Source: Stenotrophomonas rhizophila
GTDB taxonomy: Bacteria > Pseudomonadota > Gammaproteobacteria > Xanthomonadales > Xanthomonadaceae
Assembly: GCF_000661955.1 (NCBI RefSeq)
Contig: NZ_CP007597.1
Location: 1,791,605 to 1,855,604, forward strand
Reading direction: 5' to 3'
DNA: 64,000 nt
Part shown: in pieces, positions 55,748-64,000 of the stretch
Numbering within the stretch: position 1 is the first letter of the stretch
How the letters are laid out: each line of letters begins with the position of its first letter
Made by a program: the position numbers and the translations under genes
The notes under the pieces: generated by a model
The model's input: the letters and a program-made list of their open reading frames with translations, nothing else
Told to the model about the DNA's origin: nothing
Databases searched by the model: none

Positions 55748-56545
55748 GTGATCCCCAACGTTTTGAGCATTGCAGGAACAGACCCCACCGGCGGCGCCGG
55801 CATTCAAGCAGACCTTAAAGCGTTCTCAGCGCTGGGTGCGTATGGCATGACCGTCATTGCTGCCGTTGTCGCCCAAAACACCCAAGGTGTCCGGCGATTT
55901 GTAGCACTTGACCCCGATTTCGTGCGGGCGCAGCTTGAGGCTGTCTTCGATGACGTGCGCGTGGATGCAATCAAAATTGGCATGGTTGCCAACGCGGGCG
56001 TTGCCCGAGCTATCGCGAAGACGCTCCGTGAGCGTGCCACGTGCCCTATTGTCCTGGATCCAGTGATGGTGGCCAAAAGTGGTGACCGCCTCTTGGAGGA
56101 AGACGCGGTTGCGGTGCTGAGGGATGAGCTGCTTCCGCTATGCACGATCGTCACTCCCAACTTGCCCGAGGCCAGCGACTTGCTTGGTGTGCCCGAGGCC
56201 GCCAGCATTGAGCAGATGCATCACACCCTGGATGCAATGGTGAAGCTTGGGAGCGAGTGGGTGCTGTTGAAGGGTGGACACCTGAAGGGTGATGAGAGCA
56301 CTGACCTGCTGGCCGGAAATGGAGGGAGGTGGACCTTCAACGCCCCGAGGATCGCCACGCGAAACACGCATGGAACGGGCTGTACGCTATCTGCGGCACT
56401 TGCCGCGTTGATTCCCAAAATGCCTGTAGCTGATGCAGTCGGGGAGGCGAAGGCCTATCTAAGCGGTGCTATAAGCTCAGCTCAGGAGCTCGACGTAGGC
56501 CAGGGGCAGGGCCCTGTCCACCACTTCCACGCCTTGTGGCGTTAG
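55748..56545 (+). CDS. thiD: Hydroxymethylpyrimidine/phosphomethylpyrimidine kinase
   Basis: It phosphorylates HMP and HMP-P for thiamine synthesis. The 265-residue ribokinase-fold protein has VLSIAGTDPTGGAGIQADLK, DPVMVAKSGDRLL, LLKGGHLKG and the catalytic NTHGTGCTLSAAL. The start is GTG with GGAG 7 bases upstream. It is isolated from other thi genes and lies in a lower-GC accessory block, so it may be an extra copy. Confidence 0.94.
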   Translation: MIPNVLSIAGTDPTGGAGIQADLKAFSALGAYGMTVIAAVVAQNTQGVRRFVALDPDFVRAQLEAVFDDVRVDAIKIGMVANAGVARAIAKTLRERATCPIVLDPVMVAKSGDRLLEEDAVAVLRDELLPLCTIVTPNLPEASDLLGVPEAASIEQMHHTLDAMVKLGSEWVLLKGGHLKGDESTDLLAGNGGRWTFNAPRIATRNTHGTGCTLSAALAALIPKMPVADAVGEAKAYLSGAISSAQELDVGQGQGPVHHFHALWR

Positions 56546-56607
56546 TCGCTCCACGGGACTGAGACGGCTCCCCAGGTGACGACCGACCTTAGACACGAAG
56601 AATCCCT

Positions 56608-57288
56608 ATGCAGAACACCTCTGATTCGACAGTGCCCTCAAGCCCGCACATCCGCATAGCGATGCCCATCAGGCTGCTCCTGGTGGCATGTGTGCTTGCA
56701 TTGTCATATTTCCCGTGGCTTCCATTCCCGTGGCGCATGCCCCTGGTCGGTCTGCTAGGCGTGACGTTGGTTTGGATGGAGACGCGCTCATCATCCTCTT
56801 GCGGGCTACACCTGCGATCTTTCGGCCAAACGCTGGTGTGGATGGCCTTGCTGGTCGGGATTGTTGTTGGCCTTGTCGACCCGCTCATTCAACCTCTCGT
56901 GGATCAGCTGACGGACACGAAGGCCGACTACAGCGGCTACGGGCCCTTGCTTGGCAATTTGCCTGCTGCAATGACGCTTGTTGCTGGCGCGTGGCTTAGT
57001 GCAGCAGTCGGCGAGGAGCTTGTCTTTCGCGCGTTCCTCATGCACCAGCTTCACGTGCTCTTCGCTTTGCTGCCCGGCCGCATATATTTCGCGTCGTTGA
57101 CTGGCGGACTGGTCTTCGGTCTCATGCATGCAAATCAAGGGCTGTCGGGGATCGTCGTGACCGGTCTGGTCGGTGCACTCTTTGGGTTTGCCTACCTCCG
57201 ATCTGGACGCAACCTCTGGTCGCTCGTGTTGGCGCACGGCTTGATCGACACGTGGGGAGTGATGACGCTATACCTTGGTTGGTATTGA
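56608..57288 (+). CDS. CPBP family intramembrane metalloprotease
   Basis: The 226-residue protein has about six membrane segments and the three CPBP motifs: EELVFRAFL (Glu136, Glu137, Arg141), FGLMHANQG (His174) and HGLIDTWG (His210, Asp214). The family includes CAAX-type proteases and bacteriocin-immunity proteins. No bacteriocin gene is visible nearby, so the role is open. Confidence 0.88.
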   Translation: MQNTSDSTVPSSPHIRIAMPIRLLLVACVLALSYFPWLPFPWRMPLVGLLGVTLVWMETRSSSSCGLHLRSFGQTLVWMALLVGIVVGLVDPLIQPLVDQLTDTKADYSGYGPLLGNLPAAMTLVAGAWLSAAVGEELVFRAFLMHQLHVLFALLPGRIYFASLTGGLVFGLMHANQGLSGIVVTGLVGALFGFAYLRSGRNLWSLVLAHGLIDTWGVMTLYLGWY

Positions 57289-57702
57289 TCAAGGTGGCTG
57301 TGGGGCAGGGGTTGATCGACGGATGACTCTCTCACGGTAAGTTGCTCGAACGGATACTGGTTGTCCGCGGTGGGGCGCGACAGCACCGAATGTGCGCGCT
57401 CAGAGGTCGCGGCGACTGGCCGCTGGTCGACGGCCGAACGCTCGGGCACCAGGCCACCAGCCATGGATCAACGGATTACACTGATTGCGCAGTCAGGTTG
57501 CCATTGGGGGAGGTGGGGTGCAGTTCATGGATGTGAACAAGACGACAGCTCTGACCGTCATTCCGTCCCATTCAGCTGCATCCAGAAAGGCGTCCTGATC
57601 GTATAAAGGGGTTGAATTCGAATGCGCTGCTCCTTCGGCCGTTGACTGCCATCCAGGCAGCGCCCCTCGCGCCACGGACATCGCCCTTTTCAGGTTGCTC
57701 GA
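57289..57702. other. Gene-free stretch before the ECF sigma gene
   Basis: No gene is supported in these 414 bases. Two short minus-strand frames have partial coding character (57493-57681, DQDAFLDAAEWDGMTV; 57192-57464, VPERSAVDQRPVAATSER) and may be gene remnants. TGATCG at 57596 with TCGAAT 16 bases later is a possible promoter for the sigma/anti-sigma genes, by loose analogy to RpoE-ChrR promoters. Confidence 0.4.
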
Positions 57703-58278
57703 ATGATCTCCGTTCCTCCCTCACAAAGCCACGAGCTGAAGCAATGGGTCGCCGAAATGGATGGCGTGGCCAGACGCCAGGATCGCGATTGCTTCATGAG
57801 GATCTACGACTATTTCATGCCGCGCCTTTGCCGATACCTGAGTGGGTTGGGGGCCCCCCCGGTCGTCGCAGAAGACCTGGCCCAGGAAGCGATGCTCAAG
57901 CTGTGGAATGGCGCCGAGCGTTACGATCCTGCTAGAAGCGGGTTGGGCACCTGGCTCTATCGCGTCGCCCGGAACCTGCACATTGATCGGGTCCGGCGTG
58001 AACACATATGGGTGCATGCCCAGGATGTCGTGGACCAGGCCGCGGAGCACGACGTTCAACAGGATTCTCTGGCGGAGCTGCACGCTGAACAGGTGCGGCT
58101 CAGGCAGTGCCTGGGCGAACTGTCTGCCGCACAAGCGCGGTTGATTCGCATGTCCTACTTCGAAGCAAAAACCCACACTGAGATTGCCAAAGAACTCGGC
58201 ATGCCGTTAGGCACCGTCAAGTCGCACATACGCCGTGCCTTTCTTCAGCTTCAGTCATCAATGGGAGAGCAGCGATGA
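57703..58278 (+). CDS. ECF sigma-70 factor (ChrR-linked, RpoE-like)
   Basis: The 191-residue protein has sigma region 2 (APPVVAEDLAQEAMLKLWNG, GLGTWLYRVARNLHIDRVRR) and region 4 (AKTHTEIAKELGMPLGTVKS). It overlaps the ChrR anti-sigma gene by 4 bases, the pattern of the ECF group answering singlet oxygen or organic peroxide. It is expected to be silent until ChrR releases it. Confidence 0.93.
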   Translation: MISVPPSQSHELKQWVAEMDGVARRQDRDCFMRIYDYFMPRLCRYLSGLGAPPVVAEDLAQEAMLKLWNGAERYDPARSGLGTWLYRVARNLHIDRVRREHIWVHAQDVVDQAAEHDVQQDSLAELHAEQVRLRQCLGELSAAQARLIRMSYFEAKTHTEIAKELGMPLGTVKSHIRRAFLQLQSSMGEQR

Positions 58279-58952
58279 GTCCCCGTCACCATCTGGATCC
58301 GGCCACCGTCCTGGGTTTTGCGGCGGGTTCACTGGGCCCTGAGATGTCCGTTGTTGCGTCGGCCCATATGGAGTCGTGCGGCCACTGCCGTCAGCAGTTG
58401 CGGTTGGCTGAAAGGATCGGTGGCCTGCTCCTGGATCAGCAGGCGTGCCCCGTGCCCGGGAAAGACACGCAAGCCGCCTTGCGCCAGGCGATGGTGGACA
58501 AGCTCGACCGCATTCCCGCTTCGAGAGGCGAGCAAGGCCTCTCCCCCATGGGGGAGAGGCCCGCACGCGATGACGTGGACCGTCTGCCTGCAGCGCTTCA
58601 GCCCCATTTTGGATCGTCCTACCGGTCACTGAAATGGAACTGGATGGCACCTGGCGTGCACTGCATCAGGGCACCCGGCCTTCCTTCTCTCATCATGATG
58701 AAGATAGCCCCCGGCAAATCCCTGCCCATGCACAGCCACGGAAACAGTGAGCTGACGCAGATTCTCCAAGGGGCCTACGATGACGCGCTTGGGCATTTCG
58801 CACCCGGGGATGCGGCAGACCTGGGCGAAGATGTGGAGCACCAGCCCGTGACGACCCCGGGTGTCGCCTGCATCTGTGTCTGCGCGCTGGATGCCCCGCT
58901 GGTCTTCAGGGGGTGGATCGCCCGGAAGCTGCAGAAGGTGCTGAACCTGTAG
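58275..58952 (+). CDS. ChrR family zinc anti-sigma factor
   Basis: The 225-residue protein has a zinc anti-sigma domain (HMESCGHC with His31, Cys35, Cys38) and a C-terminal cupin (PGKSLPMHSHGNSELTQILQ, GEDVEHQP). Residues about 87-97 of the linker (GLSPMGERPA) are encoded by a perfect 26-base palindrome, suggesting an inserted repeat translated in frame. It binds the sigma encoded just upstream, and the cupin half is needed for the singlet-oxygen response in the known system. Confidence 0.9.
   Translation: MSPRHHLDPATVLGFAAGSLGPEMSVVASAHMESCGHCRQQLRLAERIGGLLLDQQACPVPGKDTQAALRQAMVDKLDRIPASRGEQGLSPMGERPARDDVDRLPAALQPHFGSSYRSLKWNWMAPGVHCIRAPGLPSLIMMKIAPGKSLPMHSHGNSELTQILQGAYDDALGHFAPGDAADLGEDVEHQPVTTPGVACICVCALDAPLVFRGWIARKLQKVLNL
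58536..58561. repeat. Perfect 26-bp palindrome inside chrR
   Basis: GGCCTCTCCCCC-AT-GGGGGAGAGGCC is fully self-complementary and in frame within the linker between the two ChrR domains. Confidence 0.9.
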
Positions 58953-59008
58953 TCGCGCCGAGGTTCACGAGGCGCTGCCAGCCGGGAACCGCCTTGACCA
59001 ATACAGCA

Positions 59009-59036
59009 TCAAGGGCCGCTCCGGAGCGGCCCTTGA
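59009..59036. terminator. Palindromic hairpin between convergent chrR and the chemotaxis gene
   Basis: TCAAGGGCCGCTCC pairs perfectly with GGAGCGGCCCTTGA, giving a 14-bp stem that could stop transcripts from both sides. T tracts are short. Confidence 0.65.
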
Positions 59037-59090
59037 TAGTGAACGATGGCAGGTCGCCATGGTCAGTAGGCGAGGTGTTCGCTCTTCACG

Positions 59091-61244
59091 CTACTGGGCA
59101 GCGACAGCACGCAGGTAAGGTGCCGTAGCTCGAGGCGCTATCGCCCTATAGATCTTGAACACCGACACCGCCTCGCGAAGCCCAGACGCCTGAGTCTCCA
59201 GCTCTGTGGCCGCTGCGGCGGCTTCTTCCACCAGAGCCGCATTCTGCTGCGTGGTCTCATCCATACGGCCGATGGTCCCGTTGACCTGTTCGATGCTGGA
59301 CGATTGCTCCCGCGACGCGGACGAAATCTCCTGCATGATGCTCGTGACCCGTTGAACGCTTGAAACCACTTCGTCCATTGTGGAACCTGCCGTGGTGACA
59401 AGGGTGGAGCCCTCGGCGATCCTTGCGCCGGCATCATCGATGAGGTCCTTGATCTCTTTGGCCGAACTGGCCGCCCGTTGCGCCAGGCTGCGCACTTCCG
59501 ATGCCACCACCGCGAAGCCCCGGCCCTGATCGCCCGCACGTGCGGCCTCCACGGCTGCGTTCAGGGCAAGAATGTTGGTCTGGAAGGCGATGCTGTCGAT
59601 GACCGAGGTGATCTCCGCGATCCGCCGGGAAGAGGATTCGATGCCGGCCATCGTGCTCACGACCTCACCCACGATCCGACCACCACGGCCGGCGACCGCC
59701 GCGGCCTCGATCGCCAGGCGATGGGCCTCGTCGGCAGAGGATGCGTTCTGTTTGACCGTGGAGGTCAGCTCCTCCATCGACGCGGCGGTTTCCTCCAGGC
59801 TTGCGGCTTGCTGCTCGGTTCGCTGTGACAGGTCCCGATTACCGTTGGACAGTTCGGTTGCTGCGCCAGTGATGGCCTCCGATGCGCTGTGGATGCGGCG
59901 GACGATATCGGCCAGATTGGTCGCGGTCTTGTTTGCATCCGCGCCCATGGTGGCGAACACGCCCCTGAAGTCTCCCTCCATGCGCGCGCCCAGGTTCCCG
60001 GAGGCCACCGTGTTGAGGAATGCGGAGAGGTCGGCGAGATTCTGCTCGGCAATGCCCATAAGGCCGTTGAGGTTCTCCACCATGGTCCTGAAGTCATACT
60101 GATAGTCGCTGGGCGTGCCACGTGCCGAGAAGTCTCCCTCGGACGCCGCCTGCGTGAGCTCACGTATGTCACGACTGATGGAGGACAGGTTGGCCTTCAC
60201 CTGGTCCATGGTCTCGGTAATGATCGCCTTCTCGCCGGGAAGTCGCTCCATGTCGCCGGAGAGGTCGCCCACAGCGTAGCGGCCAATCAAACGCACCAGC
60301 TGCATCTTGATGGAAATATGCGCGGCAACGATGGCATTGGTGTCGCTGACCATGACACCAAACTCGCCCGGATAAGCCTCGGGATTCATCCGGTGGCTGA
60401 TCTCGCCAAGCGCGTGCCGATGGGTCATCTCCCCCAGGTCAGAGATCACGCTTCTGACGCGCTGGCGCATCTGCTCCATGGCGAGCAGCAGTTGGCCTGC
60501 TTCGTCGCGTCGATCGGAGACCAGCGGGGTATCCAACCTGCCTTCGCTGACATCCTTTGCGGCCCGTAGGGCCATGCCCATCGGGCGGACCACGCTGCGC
60601 GTCAACGCGACGGCAATAAGGCTGCCCAGCACCAATGCCAGAAGCGTCGCGCCGATCATGAGCATCGCAAAACCACGCGTCGTTGCCGTCAGCTGCGAGG
60701 ACGTGGCGGCGGTCTTTGATTCCTGCAGGTCGATGAATGCGTTGATCGATGACAGCCACGCGACGAATGCCGGCTTCGCCTGGCTGAGCATCAGCGACTT
60801 TGCCGCTTCGAAATCGCCCGCATCGCGCAGCGCGATGACACGCGAGAGCAACGGCAGCGCGTTGGCTTCATTGGTCTCGATCCGCTTCAACAGCGCGGTC
60901 TCTTTGGCATCTGTGCTTGAGGCCAGCATCGCCGACATGGGTGCTGCAGAGGCTGCGTAGTCACGCGCCAACGCGTCGATGCCCTGAATGGATTCCGTCC
61001 TACCCTGGCTGTCATCGGACAGCACCACGTCACGCAGGGCGATGGCGCGGTCATGCACGCTGCCCCTGAGATTGATGGCCATGCGCTGCTTGACGCTGTT
61101 GACCTCGTTGATCGAATGGAGGTCCCGTTCGATAAGGTTGACCCTATGGATTCCGATGACGGCGATGATGACCATCAGGCCAATGACAGCAGCGAAGCCG
61201 AGTGCCATGCGCTGGCCAATGCGCAGATTCCTTACGAATTGCAT
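59091..61244 (-). CDS. Methyl-accepting chemotaxis protein
   Basis: The 717-residue protein has a membrane helix ([20 protein letters not shown]), a periplasmic four-helix-type domain (about 35-190), a second helix ([20 protein letters not shown]), then HAMP ([20 protein letters not shown]) and further HAMP-like repeats. The signalling hairpin [20 protein letters not shown] binds CheA/CheW. The C-terminus lacks a CheR-binding NWETF-type tail. An EAL-protein gene lies 86 bases upstream on the same strand. Confidence 0.94.
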   Translation of the reverse strand: MQFVRNLRIGQRMALGFAAVIGLMVIIAVIGIHRVNLIERDLHSINEVNSVKQRMAINLRGSVHDRAIALRDVVLSDDSQGRTESIQGIDALARDYAASAAPMSAMLASSTDAKETALLKRIETNEANALPLLSRVIALRDAGDFEAAKSLMLSQAKPAFVAWLSSINAFIDLQESKTAATSSQLTATTRGFAMLMIGATLLALVLGSLIAVALTRSVVRPMGMALRAAKDVSEGRLDTPLVSDRRDEAGQLLLAMEQMRQRVRSVISDLGEMTHRHALGEISHRMNPEAYPGEFGVMVSDTNAIVAAHISIKMQLVRLIGRYAVGDLSGDMERLPGEKAIITETMDQVKANLSSISRDIRELTQAASEGDFSARGTPSDYQYDFRTMVENLNGLMGIAEQNLADLSAFLNTVASGNLGARMEGDFRGVFATMGADANKTATNLADIVRRIHSASEAITGAATELSNGNRDLSQRTEQQAASLEETAASMEELTSTVKQNASSADEAHRLAIEAAAVAGRGGRIVGEVVSTMAGIESSSRRIAEITSVIDSIAFQTNILALNAAVEAARAGDQGRGFAVVASEVRSLAQRAASSAKEIKDLIDDAGARIAEGSTLVTTAGSTMDEVVSSVQRVTSIMQEISSASREQSSSIEQVNGTIGRMDETTQQNAALVEEAAAAATELETQASGLREAVSVFKIYRAIAPRATAPYLRAVAAQ

Positions 61245-61330
61245 GGTGGAGTCCTAAGGCGAACGTACGAGTCAGGGAGGTGGGTGTTCGTTTCTGCAGT
61301 GCTGCATGTCAACGCATTGCCTGGAGGGTG

Positions 61331-63289
61331 TTACGTGTAGGTGCGACGTGCAACGCGCTGCTGGCGTGGTGCGAACTCACTTGCGATCAAACGGTGCGGC
61401 TGGATGGGGGTCACCTTTTCGCTCTGCGTCTGAGCGTGGCCCGCCGGACTGACGTGCTCGGCGACGGGCTCGAACAGCTCCGCTACCTTCAGGGCGGGCG
61501 CAGGCGCGGCTAGCAGGTAGCCCTGAATCTGATCAAAGCCCAGGCCCTTCAGGACATCGAGCTGCTCCTGGCGTTCGACACCTTCGGCAACCGTGAGGTA
61601 GCCCAGTTCATGGGCCAAGTGGTGGATGGCGGAGACCTTGGCTCTCGAACGCGGATCCGTGGCAACGTAATCGATCAGCGATTTGTCGAGCTTGATCGTG
61701 TGGACCGGAAGGTCGGACAGGTAGCTGAAGTTGCTGTAGCCACTGCCGAAGTCATCTATGGATATTCTGACCCCAGCACCTGCCATGGCGGCAATCTGTC
61801 CAACCGCAGTGGAGTTCGGGATGAGCCACTCACCCTCGGTGATCTCGAACTCGATCATCGAGAACGGGATGGCCCTGCTGGAGAGCTTCTCGGCGATGGT
61901 GTCCCACGCGCCAACGCTGGAGAGAAAGCCGCTGGAGATATTGATGGACAGGGGAATCTGCCGCCGTTGCGCCAGCCATGCCTGAAGCTGATCCAGCGCA
62001 CTGTCCAGCACCCAGTCCGTCACCAGGTCCATCAATGCCGTTCGCTCGAATATCGGTATGAACTCGCGGGGGCTGATGGCGCCGAGAGTAGGGTGGGTCC
62101 AACGAATCAGCACTTCCACCGAGACCGGCTTGAGCCCCTGGGCGCCGAACCGCGGCTGGTACTCGAGATGAAAGTCGCCATCGAGAAGTCCCTGCTTCGC
62201 GTCCGACGCAAGCTGGTAGCCACGGTGAATCTGCGCGTCGCGACCTTCGGAGTACCAGAGAAATGACTGGCGGGCATCGAACGCGCCGTGGACGCTGACA
62301 AGCAGCTTGCGCAGGAGGTCGTGGCTGCTTTGATCGTCATCGACAACAGCGCAGATGCCGGCGTGGAAGCTCGGTGACATGGGAACTGCAGCCGCCATGA
62401 GCGGGCGCAGCATCTTGTCCCTCAGCTCCAGAATCAGGTATTCGAGGTGCTGGGCTGAGGGCACGTTGACCACAAACGCGAACTGGGTGACGCCCACGTG
62501 GTAGATCGTGGCAATCCCCTCCAGGGCCGCGCGCAGCCGTACGCCGGCGCGCCGGATCAGGACCTCCATGGGCTGCAGCCCGAGTACTTGCCCTACCTCC
62601 GTCGCACGCGGAAGGTCGAGGACATCTACCGCCACTGCGTAGCGTGTTCCGGATGGCGTGCGCGCGAGGATCCCGGGATAGTCGGCATGGAGCTGGTGGC
62701 GGCTGGGCAGGCCGCTGACAGGATCCAGGCGGCCGGACATGTTGCGCAGCTCCAGCTGTGCCATCACAAGGTGCGCCAGCGCCGACAATTGCTCCTGGTC
62801 GATGTACGGGAAGTCGCGGGGCTCCCTGTCCATGATGCAGAGCGCGCCAATGACCACCCCGTTCTTTGCGATCAAGGGGGCGCCTGCATAGAAGCGAAGA
62901 TGCGGCGCGTCGGTGACCAGCGGATTGTTCTGGAAGCGCGGATCGGCCATCAGATCGGAGACCACAAGCACGCCATTGGCCGTCATCGCGTGCGCGCAGA
63001 TGGAGGCGCGGATGCTTGTTTCCTGCACCGGCAATCCAATCTGCGAGACGAAGTGCTGCTTCACATCCCCCAGGATGGAGACGAACGCGACAGGTACGTT
63101 GAAGGCATAGCTCGCAAGGCGCGTGATTCGGTCCAGCGACGGTACGGTGTCTACGTCAGCGACCTGCATCGCGCTGAGGGCTGCCCGTCGTTCGTCTTCT
63201 GGGGTAACTGGAGGGCACATCGGAGCTCGGTCGCAGGAAGGGGGGATGGTCAAGGGCACCCACGGGGGTTCATTCCGTGTTTCGCTCAA
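61331..63289 (-). CDS. GAF / degenerate GGDEF / EAL protein (c-di-GMP phosphodiesterase candidate)
   Basis: The 652-residue protein has an N-terminal GAF domain (about 50-185, ICAHAMTANGVLVVSDLMAD, FYAGAPLIAKNGVVIG). A degenerate GGDEF follows (about 190-355, YHVGVTQFAFVV instead of the motif). The EAL domain (about 365-600) keeps the catalytic glutamate as EVL, SINISSG, EITEG, SIDDFGSGYS, LDKSL, AEGVE and IQGYLLA, so it can probably cleave c-di-GMP. It is upstream of the chemotaxis receptor on the same strand, which may link signal and motility. Confidence 0.9.
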   Translation of the reverse strand: MSETRNEPPWVPLTIPPSCDRAPMCPPVTPEDERRAALSAMQVADVDTVPSLDRITRLASYAFNVPVAFVSILGDVKQHFVSQIGLPVQETSIRASICAHAMTANGVLVVSDLMADPRFQNNPLVTDAPHLRFYAGAPLIAKNGVVIGALCIMDREPRDFPYIDQEQLSALAHLVMAQLELRNMSGRLDPVSGLPSRHQLHADYPGILARTPSGTRYAVAVDVLDLPRATEVGQVLGLQPMEVLIRRAGVRLRAALEGIATIYHVGVTQFAFVVNVPSAQHLEYLILELRDKMLRPLMAAAVPMSPSFHAGICAVVDDDQSSHDLLRKLLVSVHGAFDARQSFLWYSEGRDAQIHRGYQLASDAKQGLLDGDFHLEYQPRFGAQGLKPVSVEVLIRWTHPTLGAISPREFIPIFERTALMDLVTDWVLDSALDQLQAWLAQRRQIPLSINISSGFLSSVGAWDTIAEKLSSRAIPFSMIEFEITEGEWLIPNSTAVGQIAAMAGAGVRISIDDFGSGYSNFSYLSDLPVHTIKLDKSLIDYVATDPRSRAKVSAIHHLAHELGYLTVAEGVERQEQLDVLKGLGFDQIQGYLLAAPAPALKVAELFEPVAEHVSPAGHAQTQSEKVTPIQPHRLIASEFAPRQQRVARRTYT

Positions 63290-63860
63290 CAGCCACCGTT
63301 GTACGAACGCAGTGGGCGTTTGGATTCAGTGCCTTGCATCTGCGCTGTCAGATGTTCAGGACGGGCGTCGGTTTTACAGCAGCCATTGCGGCGCGCGCGA
63401 CGTATGGGTGACGCTGCGGGTCATGGTATTGACGCATCAGGTCAGGGGGGTGACGCAGAATGTCGCGCGGCGCGTCGGCCGGAATGGTCATCGGCGACAC
63501 GTCGGCAAGGTGCTCGTTGCTTGCCAGTGGTGTTTCGCACCACTGCGCGAATGGCGGCTGCGGTCCTTACGTCTGCGTTTTGTAGCGGCAGACTTCAAGG
63601 AGCCAGGCGAGTTCACCGTCATTCTCCAGGCGACCAGGGACCAACCCTGAGGTCATTCTTCCCTGGCCAGTTCTTGCTGCCGAACGTGTCGGATTTCTGG
63701 CTAGCCGTGATGGGATTGATTCGATGCGTTGCCGCCCCGTTCGGTTGACGGCCGTGGCAGGGCCTATGCCAGCGGGTCAGCGCACCGGCAACCGACGTGG
63801 ACCGAGGGCCGGCCGATGCGCGTGCTTATCCTGTCGAGCAATGGCGCTGTGTGAGCACCG
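63290..63860. other. Gene-free stretch near the right edge
   Basis: No gene is supported in these 571 bases. A plus-strand frame ending at 63650 (RLRFVAADFKEPGEFTVILQ) and its minus-strand counterpart (RLENDGELAWLLEVCRYK) both show some coding character near 63.6 kb, so a decayed gene or repeated element may be present. I could not assign either. Confidence 0.4.
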
Positions 63861-63986
63861 CTACTTCATGGCCTCAAGCGGCACCAGCGACGCCCACACC
63901 AGCAGCAGGGCCAGCCACAGCCAGCGCCAGCGACCCATGCCGTGCCACGCCGTGCGCCAGGGGCCGGGTAGCTTTTCATGACTCAT
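63861..63986 (-). CDS. Tiny single-span membrane protein candidate
   Basis: A 41-residue frame on the minus strand, MSHEKLPGPWRTAWHGMGRW then WLWLALLLVWASLVPL, has one membrane segment after a charged Trp-rich start and is followed by a stop. AAGG lies 8 bases before the ATG. It resembles small accessory subunits of membrane complexes in size, but no partner is visible because the window ends 14 bases upstream of the start. Confidence 0.45.
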   Translation of the reverse strand: MSHEKLPGPWRTAWHGMGRWRWLWLALLLVWASLVPLEAMK

Positions 63987-64000
63987 GTCTGCCGCCTTTT

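Noticed and set aside
46935..57300. Complete integrative element at tRNA-Ser
   Set aside because: No integrase, no conjugation genes and no duplicate of the tRNA 3' end were found in the window, so only an accessory hotspot is claimed.
57192..57464. Minus-strand 90-codon frame after the CPBP gene
   Set aside because: It partly overlaps the certain CPBP gene and has no motif or ribosome-binding site.
63123..63650. Plus-strand 175-codon frame near the right end
   Set aside because: Its first part is antisense to the EAL protein; only the last 30 residues look protein-like, so I left it as possible remnant only.

Overview
The window looks like chromosomal DNA of a Stenotrophomonas (Xanthomonadaceae, Gammaproteobacteria). 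The evidence is high GC with strong third-position bias, many short GTAG-headed palindromes of the Stenotrophomonas SMAG/REP type, a REP-associated transposase, a five-step hut pathway and the serC-pheA-aroA order. I cannot assign a species.

Layout: 0-5.6 kb holds the 3' part of gyrA, a membrane PQQ glucose dehydrogenase (gcd) and two small exported proteins. 5.6-7.2 kb is a REP/RAYT locus that also carries a mosaic of decayed copies of the 3' ends of three nearby genes. 7.2-14.2 kb has a HipA-like kinase/DUF3037 pair, an S9 peptidase and a patatin-barrel (PlpD-like) protein. 14.2-17.7 kb is an AT-richer insert with a multidomain GGDEF protein, next to a heavily decayed gene. 17.9-26.5 kb is ordinary accessory metabolism: HAD phosphatase, SGNH hydrolase, thioesterase, TetR, VOC, membrane proteins, a TonB-dependent receptor and an Mrr-like membrane nuclease.

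26.7-34.2 kb is the complete histidine-utilisation locus. hutI-hutH-hutG-hutU run leftward and hutF-hutC run rightward from a shared promoter with one HutC-type operator. Together they convert histidine to glutamate through urocanate, imidazolone propionate, formiminoglutamate and N-formylglutamate. 34.3-47.0 kb is mostly core: a second membrane Mrr-like protein, two PHA-granule proteins, an FHA protein, serC-pheA-aroA (serine and aromatic amino-acid synthesis), two TonB-type proteins, serS, azoR with a divergent LysR regulator, and tRNA-Ser(UGA).

From the tRNA to about 57.3 kb the content is accessory and often lower in GC. It includes small secreted or unknown proteins, an H-NS-like protein, a divergent AraC/MFS pair, a LytS/LytTR two-component system, a BAAT-type hydrolase, thiD and a CPBP protease. 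The end of the window has an ECF sigma/ChrR anti-sigma pair, a chemotaxis receptor, a GAF-GGDEF-EAL protein and, at the edge, a 41-residue membrane ORF. No rRNA, CRISPR array, complete IS element or prophage was seen.
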